Position numbers and translations under genes: made by a program | In this document: positions 57,472-64,000 of the stretch, piece by piece | Layout of the letters: each line of letters opens with the position of its first letter | Numbering within the stretch: the stretch's first letter is position 1 | Source: Gibbula magus | Lineage: Eukaryota > Mollusca > Gastropoda > Trochida > Trochidae | DNA length: 64,000 nucleotides | Direction of reading: 5' to 3' | Assembly (NCBI GenBank): GCA_936450465.1 | Contig: OW388300.1 | Location: 42,750,358 to 42,814,357, forward strand | The notes under the pieces: generated by a model | Databases searched by the model: none | Told to the model about the DNA's origin: nothing | Seen by the model: only the letters and a program-made list of their open reading frames with translations

Positions 57472-57718
57472 CGCCAGGGGCGCGGCAACTTTGTCTGCAG
57501 TAGAGAACTGTTCTACACGCAGTAAGATTTGGGTGCAATGCTACACTGAATTTCAACGTAGTACCACTCATGGTTCGCTAGTTCCAGTCGATGCTCGTAG
57601 GTTTCACCGCAAACGCATAACCACATGGTGTTGCAGGCTTTCTCCCTGCAATAATAATAGCAGCCGTGGAATATTTTTTTGAAAGCGGCGTTAAACCCCA
57701 AATCACCTCACTTCACCT
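57472..57718 (+). mobile_element. tRNA-derived SINE (family S1), 5'-truncated
   Basis: Matches 53095-53320 but lacks the tRNA head; tail GAAAGCGGCGTTAAACCCC. Confidence 0.75.
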
Positions 57719-58160
57719 TTAATGGTACACTTCGAAAATGACGTGCTAGAAGACTTGTCCACATAAGTAAAACAATGTTATCACTAGCCATGTGTCACAT
57801 GCATGTCAACTTGTACGTCATAAAGCATGTTTATGTGTCAACATGGCAGATAAAAGTATGATACAACACTCAACTATAACCATACCACAAAAACAGTTCA
57901 TTAAAACAGATTCAGGGCGTACTTTGGTCAATATACCGTATTTCCTTCACTAAACAATGGATGTGAAACCTAGTCCCTGTGTCTTACTATAAACAATATA
58001 TGTATGAGTATCCACACCGCTTTATACAAATAGTCTATTGTTATAGAAGTCTAAGAGGGATGTGTTTATAGTAAGACATGGGTTACCTTCAATTACCTGT
58101 GGATATACCTGAAGCAATAATCGTTGGGTCTGCATTAGATGCACTGTAGCACATTTTTTG

Positions 58161-58718
58161 TATATGAATATACTCATGGTAAAAATGGTTGACATCCCTA
58201 AATAGAATATGGATTTTAGCAAATAAAATGCTTGAAGACTTAATATAGTTCGATATTATGGTATTATCGAAATTAAATGGTACAAATGCATGATGTAAAC
58301 TATAAAATACTTGTATGTATTGTCTGCCAATGAGACTCCATGAAAGGTTTGTGTATTTTTGGGTTCAGTAGAAATACTTTTTTTAAAAGGCAACTTTTCA
58401 TTATTTATTAAAACCAAAATGAGAACACTCAAACACTGTCACAATGTATCAATGCCAACATCTCAAGACACAAGGAATGAATTCTTTTGATAAATTTCCT
58501 TTTTCTTATATTCCTCTTTCTTTGGTATTTTAAAGAACAAGTGGAATAGCATTAAATAGCTAATGCTCAAGGACACTGTTCACAAAAAGACATCCGGCCA
58601 GTGGTAACATGTTTTACCAAAACAAGGATTGAAACTGACACGTAACGTTGTTTATATAACATTTCATTCCTATAACTATAAGGGGGTGTCAACCATTTTT
58701 ACCATGAGTATATATACC
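58161..58718. mobile_element. 558-bp TIR element
   Basis: TACTCATGGTAAAAATGGTT then GACA is inverted between ~58171 and ~58710. The arms are ~40 bases. The interior carries no gene. Confidence 0.7.
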
Positions 58719-59107
58719 GAACAGCAAAAGAGACGCGAGTCCACTGAACCAATTTAGTAGTTACTGATAACGCTGTATTGAGCATATCTAAAATATCAGA
58801 GCATTTCAATTTTGTTGACATGATGTTAATAACGTGATGAACAACATGCAGACATAACGAGACGTCAATACTGGTGTAGAACTACCCAGAGCATCATCTT
58901 GTGCTATAGTCATTGTCTGGGAAAACAGCCACATTCCTGTTCAGATGATGAAGGGCACAACGTACTTTTAAATGCAATTGAAATTTGTGCAAACACTCCC
59001 ATGAAGTTGTTTGATGTAAAACCCCTGTCGATGTTGATATGACGTTATGAAGTCATGTTGAATTTCATTCAGAATGGTTCTATGGGTTTCATTTTGGTAA
59101 AACTTCA

Positions 59108-59215
59108 AGGTTACTGCGTGTAGAACAGTTCTCTACTGCAGAAAAAGTTGCCGTCCTTGGCGGGATTCGAACCCCGGAGCTCTTGGTCCGAAGCCGAAAT
59201 AGGGGCTGAGTCTAA
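59108..59215 (-). mobile_element. SINE family S1 head fragment
   Basis: On the - strand, GGTTCGAATCCCGCCAAGG and TGCAGTAGAGAACTGTTCTA match the head and early body of 53030-53320. Confidence 0.7.
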
Positions 59216-59593
59216 GCGTCTGTTGAAAAAGTAAGCACCCATATACGAGGAAATACTGTAGATACCAAAGAGGCAATAACCTTTCTATCACCGTCCCTGA
59301 ATATGGACCGAAACTGATGTCAATATATAGAAAAGTCGTGCTAGATTATCAGTGTTGTCATGCTTGAAAGTTACATTACCCCCCGGTAAATGAAACTAAA
59401 TTTATTTCTGCCGTAACAATTATTAACATAACATTATGCTAAAATCCTTAATCAATTGAAAAGTCAATTCTGAATATTGAGATTTGTTAAAGCAAAACGT
59501 CGACATCATGAATACATAATATATGTATGTTTCGAAAATACGTGAAATCAACAGTACTGAACATAACAATATGTGTCTAGCCTTTTAATTTTT

Positions 59594-60224
59594 TAGTAAT
59601 TACAATCTCATAAAAATCATATCTTTGATTCGTTCCCAAAATTAAAGATAAAAGAATATTCCGACATTGTTTCTAATTACTTTGATCACTTTGAGGCTGT
59701 TTAGACAAGTGAAATCAGCGAAACATATACGGCTATACGAGTGTATAATGTAAACAATAACATGAGCCAGATAATTGTTAAGGCACCACTCCTGAGTAAC
59801 ACGTCACACCTCCGCTAGCAGCTGATTGGTTAATGAAACGTTTGGCGGCTGTGTTAGTGAAGTATTTTTTTTAAAAAACGTTTTTTCTTCTATTTTGGGG
59901 TGGATATTTTATCCAATACTTTTGTGTCTTTATTCTTTACTGCTGTCAGAATCATTTCCGCGAAACCTACCCCCCTGAGGTTAGAATATCTTTAAGCTTA
60001 AGTAATTTGGGTTGTCATTCATCCAAGATCTGACGGAATCCCGTGGAGCCCCGTGTCCGCTTACAGAAACCTGAAAGCATGCATTTTCAACGGGATAGTT
60101 ACAACTTCCGGCGAACACGGAGCTCTACGGGATTCCGTCAGATCTTGGATGAGTAACAACACAATTATGTTTAGCCTTATAGGAACGAATCAAAGATAGA
60201 ATTTTAATGAGATTATAGTAATTA
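59594..60224. mobile_element. Foldback element containing a second foldback
   Basis: The outer arms pair TAGTAATTACAATCTCAT...TTTGATTCGTTCC (59594-59637) with 60182-60224. An inner inverted repeat lies at 60009-60160. Confidence 0.65.
60009..60160. repeat. Inner foldback, ~45-bp arms
   Basis: CATCCAAGATCTGACGGAAT plus CCCGT is repeated in inverted orientation. Confidence 0.75.
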
Positions 60225-60314
60225 TAACATTAGCTTTATTCATTTCAGACGTTGTTCTTAACATCTAAGAAAATAATTTGGTTTTCATTTAGTTTTAACA
60301 TGAAACATGTTTCT

Positions 60315-60385
60315 AAAGCCTTGTTTATACGGCAAACATTTACTCATACGCAAATTTGCTCATATGAGTAAATCTACTCACTTGT
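60315..60385. repeat. Fragment of MITE family D
   Basis: AAAGCCTTGTTTATACGGCA matches the ends of 50347-50988. Confidence 0.55.
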
Positions 60386-60753
60386 ATGGTTAAGAACGAC
60401 ATGTTACACTTTGCAAGTTACACGTCTACATGTCTTCATTTTTGGTACTAAGCCCCTGCCATAGAGAATATGTTCTGTTTGCCTTTTTATGAGAACAAAT
60501 TTGCAAAGACGCAATACGACGAAAGCAGGTGAGGACATCATATTTTCAATGAAAACTTATTATGACTGTATGTAAACATGTATTGAGGGATTTTACGGCG
60601 CATTCAAACAATCCGTGTTGCCTCACATTCTGTTAATTAATCACAGTTTAAGTATGTATGTGTTGCATTTTCCATACAGTTGATCATGATGTGACGTGAT
60701 ATGCTACTGCCCCTTTAATGGTTAGTACCTCATATAGAACTGTTATACTTTAA

Positions 60754-61063
60754 AGGGACAGTAGCACGTTTTTTCGCTCAAATATATTGATGAAATGTAT
60801 ATGAAAATAATGTTACTAATAGTAACCTACCTTCAAGTTAAAAAATGAGTGTTTTTGTAATTCGAAATAATAAATTGTTTCCACAATAAAAAGGCCGCCG
60901 CGCAATTATTGCTTTATACGCAACATCGTTATTACCACTACGGATAATTGGTTCATGTAATAAGATGTTTTACCCTCTAAAGTTAATTTAAATGACATAA
61001 ACTATCTTTATGAATAGGAAATTTGAAAAATGAAATTTTGCAAAGAAACATGCTACAGCCCCT
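60754..61063. mobile_element. 310-bp TTAA-type MITE, uninterrupted
   Basis: Ends AGGGACAGTAGCACGTTT and AGGGGCTGTAGCATGTTT, with TTAA on both sides. It is the uninterrupted relative of the split copy at 36041-37762. Confidence 0.8.
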
Positions 61064-61200
61064 TTAATATGGCCGTAATTAAATCTTTGACATAACAACT
61101 AACATATGTAATTTCTATATCGATGTCCAATGGCACTGTCCTAAACCAACATCACCTGTACTTCAGCATCATAGTGCTCGTGGAAATTGTACTGTATGGT

Positions 61201-61642
61201 CAATTGTCTTAATCAAGTGGAAGACGAAGTTCATGTTCTTTTTAATTGCCCCGTTTACACCACTATTAGGGAAAAGCTTTTTAACTCATGTCGAAGAAAA
61301 TTACCAAATTTTAGTTCACTTTCTTATGAAGAAATTTTACTTATATTTTAAATCCCATGATCTAATTTTTATCGTCTCCAAAACCTGCCATGACATTTTA
61401 ATCAAACGTCGTGATATTTCATATGGCTAAGGTGGTTTTAAGCTTTTTAGAGCTGCTCATATATGTATATATTTTACGACATACACTGTATATTTTATCT
61501 TTTATCATGTATTTGTGTATTTATATAAGATTATATTGTCTCTCGTAAGTCGCTGATTGTAGGACATCATATGACTTTTAGGTTTATATTTACACTAATT
61601 ATTTCATTTTATGTAACTACAAGTGAGACATTAATAAAATTA

Positions 61643-61645
<3 letters not shown>
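61201..61645 (+). pseudogene. LINE 3' end remnant
   Basis: The + strand reads EDEVHVLFNCPVYTTIREKL and then, after a frameshift near 61320, FKSHDLIFIVSKTCHDILIK, which resembles the C-terminal end of a LINE polyprotein. It is followed by ATTAATAAAATTATC and a (TGTC)n tail. Confidence 0.6.

Positions 61646-61681
<36 letters not shown>
61645..61681 (+). repeat. (TGTC)n microsatellite, LINE tail
   Basis: Eight to nine copies directly after the LINE remnant. Confidence 0.9.
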
Positions 61682-61946
61682 GGTCAATTGTTATGAAGAA
61701 TTTCCGTCGATGCGTCCATCATGTCAGGTGTATGATTCCACGACATTTTCTTGAAATTGTCCATATGAGCAGACTCATCGAGCTGTAATAGTTTGTCCAA
61801 AGTACTCAAATTTACAGTTTTGAACTGTAGCTTTTCTTTACATATACGTCTAATTGCGATTTTAGTTTTATATGTACATATTAACAAAGATAAACGCCTT
61901 TTTAAAAAAGATTTACAATATCTTCTTCAATGGCCGGTAAGTAAAA

Positions 61947-62190
61947 ACGTATTGTGGCTCAGTTTGTTGAGTGTCCGCTGTTCAACCGGAAGGTCGGGGT
62001 TGAAATTCCCGGCCGCGTCATACCAAAAGACGTTAAAAGACGGGAGTTGTTGCTTCCTTGCTTGGCACTCAGCATTATAAGGATAAAACAACGCTTGAAC
62101 AGGCTGCACTGTGGCTGCCGGGTGCCACAGGCACACAAAAAAATTCCAAATTTACTTTGAAATGAGGACAATAAACTATTGTTGTTATTA
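61947..62190 (+). mobile_element. tRNA-derived SINE (family S2)
   Basis: Head with GTGGCTCAGTTTGTTGAGTG (A box) and GGGGTTGAAATTCCCGGC (degraded B box). A body follows, and the tail is AAACTATTGTTGTTATTA. Confidence 0.7.
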
Positions 62191-63540
62191 AGGATTCAGC
62201 ACTAAAGTGCTGAATCCTTGTTGAGATTGGCGTGTTTTATTATTATTCTTCCACGGATTTTGTCCCCAGCACTTTTACTAGAAGGAATGCAGCTACTGCA
62301 ACCAAACTTTGCAGAATGATAGCCCTTACTGTGTAGTATTATGCCGCTTCTTTTGGGCACATTCGGCACAAACGTTAAAGGTCGAGTTCGATTCAAAGTT
62401 TCGATTTTTAACATGGGAAAAATCTTCAAAATGCAGCTAGAGACTTGCAACCTTTTCGAAAAGATACGTATTGACAGTGCGAGCAGAAAAGTAAATCATG
62501 ACGATTTCGTTGGTCACGTGGTGTCGCCGCTATTTTGATTTTAGACACATTTCAAAATTTCCCGACCCCATGTACCTTTGAAAATCTTCTCCTCTGAAGA
62601 TACAAGCATTAGAAAGCTCATATTTTCACATAATGTAGCTTATATATTGCTAACAAAAATGACCTCACGGATTTTGCAAATTCACAATACTTTTTGCACA
62701 GTGACCTTTCAAAGTTCGACAATTTTTGAAAATCGCAAACTTCAAAGGGAAATAACTCATAAGCTTTAACCCCAAATTTCAAGATTTGTCCAGGAAAGGT
62801 AAGAAAGTACTATGGTCTATACGAATCAACAATAAAATCGATGCTGAACAGTCATTTCCGGTTTTTGAGAACGGGTACATAATTACAGATAATAACACTG
62901 ACAATTTTAACATGGGGGGACTATTCAAAATGCACTTAGAGACCTAACGATTGTTTTATATAATAGAGAGGAACACTACAGACAAAAAAGTCAATCATAA
63001 CAATTTTGTAAGATGTACGGTTTCGTCGCTATTTATGCGAAACTATTCACACTATTTGAATAACAGAAACGAAGGATGTCAGGTCACGCCCATAGACTGT
63101 GTAAAAGTCGCAATTCCTTTGTTCTTCTATTATATGTTTTAACTCGGATTCAGCCGAAACTACGAGAGTTAACATTTTTAAAATAAAGGTACCGATAGTA
63201 CTCAGTATGGAGTCAATGTGTGTAACATTTGGGCCTAAAATTGGTGCCATCATTCAAGGTCCAGTTCGAATCTAATTCTCCATTTTTAACATGGGAAAAA
63301 ACTTCAAAATGCAGATAGAGACATGGAACTTTTTTTAAAAGATGCACAATAACCATTCGAGAAAGAAAGTAAATCATGGCGATTTCGTACGTCACGTGGT
63401 TTAGGCGCCATATTGATTTTTTTACAATTTAGGTATCAATAATGGTACAGACATGCTAGAGACTTGCAACTTGTGTTGAAAGATATATTTATTGATTATA
63501 TTTCAACTAATTGAATCATTTATGCGCTGAATCCTTTTAT
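62191..63540. mobile_element. ~1.35-kb repetitive element with GGATTCAGC ends
   Basis: It opens with the hairpin GATTCAGCACTAAAGTGCTG then AATCC, and closes with GCGCTGAATCC near 63535. Inside, a unit beginning TTTAACATGGG...TTCAAAATGCA...TAGAGAC and running to CACGTGG or an equivalent recurs near 62410, 62908 and 63283. No gene is visible and the family is unknown to me. Confidence 0.5.
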
Positions 63541-64000
63541 CGTCGCTTGCGACTATATTTATTATTATTGTCCTGAAACGTACGTAAAATAACTTCAAAG
63601 TGGTCTATAGCTGCAATAGTTCTCAGTTTGTTAACTACTTAGGCCCCAAATCCAGGCCTGTCTACACTGACTAACATATATACAGTTCCTGTTCACTTCC
63701 TTTTCAAGTTTGTATATTTGATAATATTTGTTAAACTCCGAAAACTGTTCACTTGTTACAACTATTTAAACTTACGAAAGCTACTTTTATTTTGTTTTTA
63801 TTTTGAGTCAATACTGAGTGTATGATAACACTAAAATAGCTACCGAAACGGTTCCAGTCATTTTATTTCACAAGCGAAATTACAAAGTCATGATTATAAC
63901 TATATAACGGTTCTGTATTCCTTGAAATAAGAAACATATTTATCCCAGAGACTGAATTTGAGTGTAACGGTAAACCAGAGATAGTGCAGTTCCCTGTCTA
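63541..64000. other. Window end, nothing recognised
   Basis: No gene or repeat was identified. Confidence 0.4.

Noticed and set aside
61927..62171. Several 68-95-codon frames near 62 kb
   Set aside because: They overlap a tRNA-derived SINE on both strands.

Overview
The window looks like AT-rich, intron-bearing metazoan nuclear DNA, most likely from a mollusc and possibly a gastropod. This rests on the gene structures (GT-AG introns with phase-matched exons), the dense population of foldback elements and tRNA-derived SINEs, and SINE tails of a type I associate with gastropods. The species call is an inference.

Layout. Positions 52-9395 are a complete Polinton/Maverick-like DNA transposon of only 9.3 kb. 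It has ~163-bp terminal inverted repeats (TIRs) and a perfect 6-bp target-site duplication (TSD), TACATC. It carries three intact genes: a chromodomain integrase and a zinc-finger/ATPase protein on the + strand, and a protein-primed family B DNA polymerase on the - strand. It has no room for capsid genes. From 9.4 to 29.8 kb there is one recognisable gene, a divergent class A GPCR on the - strand (14131-15045), in a matrix of MITEs, tandem arrays and SINEs.

From 29914 to 48509 an eight-exon gene on the + strand can be assembled with every splice phase consistent. It encodes a ~920-residue protein with two tandem cyclic-nucleotide-binding domains, resembling CNBD2 (called CRIS in mouse, a cAMP receptor of developing sperm). 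Its introns hold many repeats, a possible alternative first exon at 40198, and a nested transposon at 36178-37535. That transposon has CACTGTG termini and a 5-bp TSD, the signature of Transib/RAG-type transposition. From 48.5 to 64 kb I see no full gene, only one possible orphan exon (52798-52953, - strand), three SINE families, LINE tails and several foldback elements.

How the parts fit. In the Polinton-like element the integrase would insert the element, the polymerase would copy it, and the ATPase would normally package DNA. With no capsid gene the ATPase role is unclear, which makes the element the main candidate for an unusual system. The second candidate is the Transib/RAG-like element. 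The host genes appear unrelated to each other.
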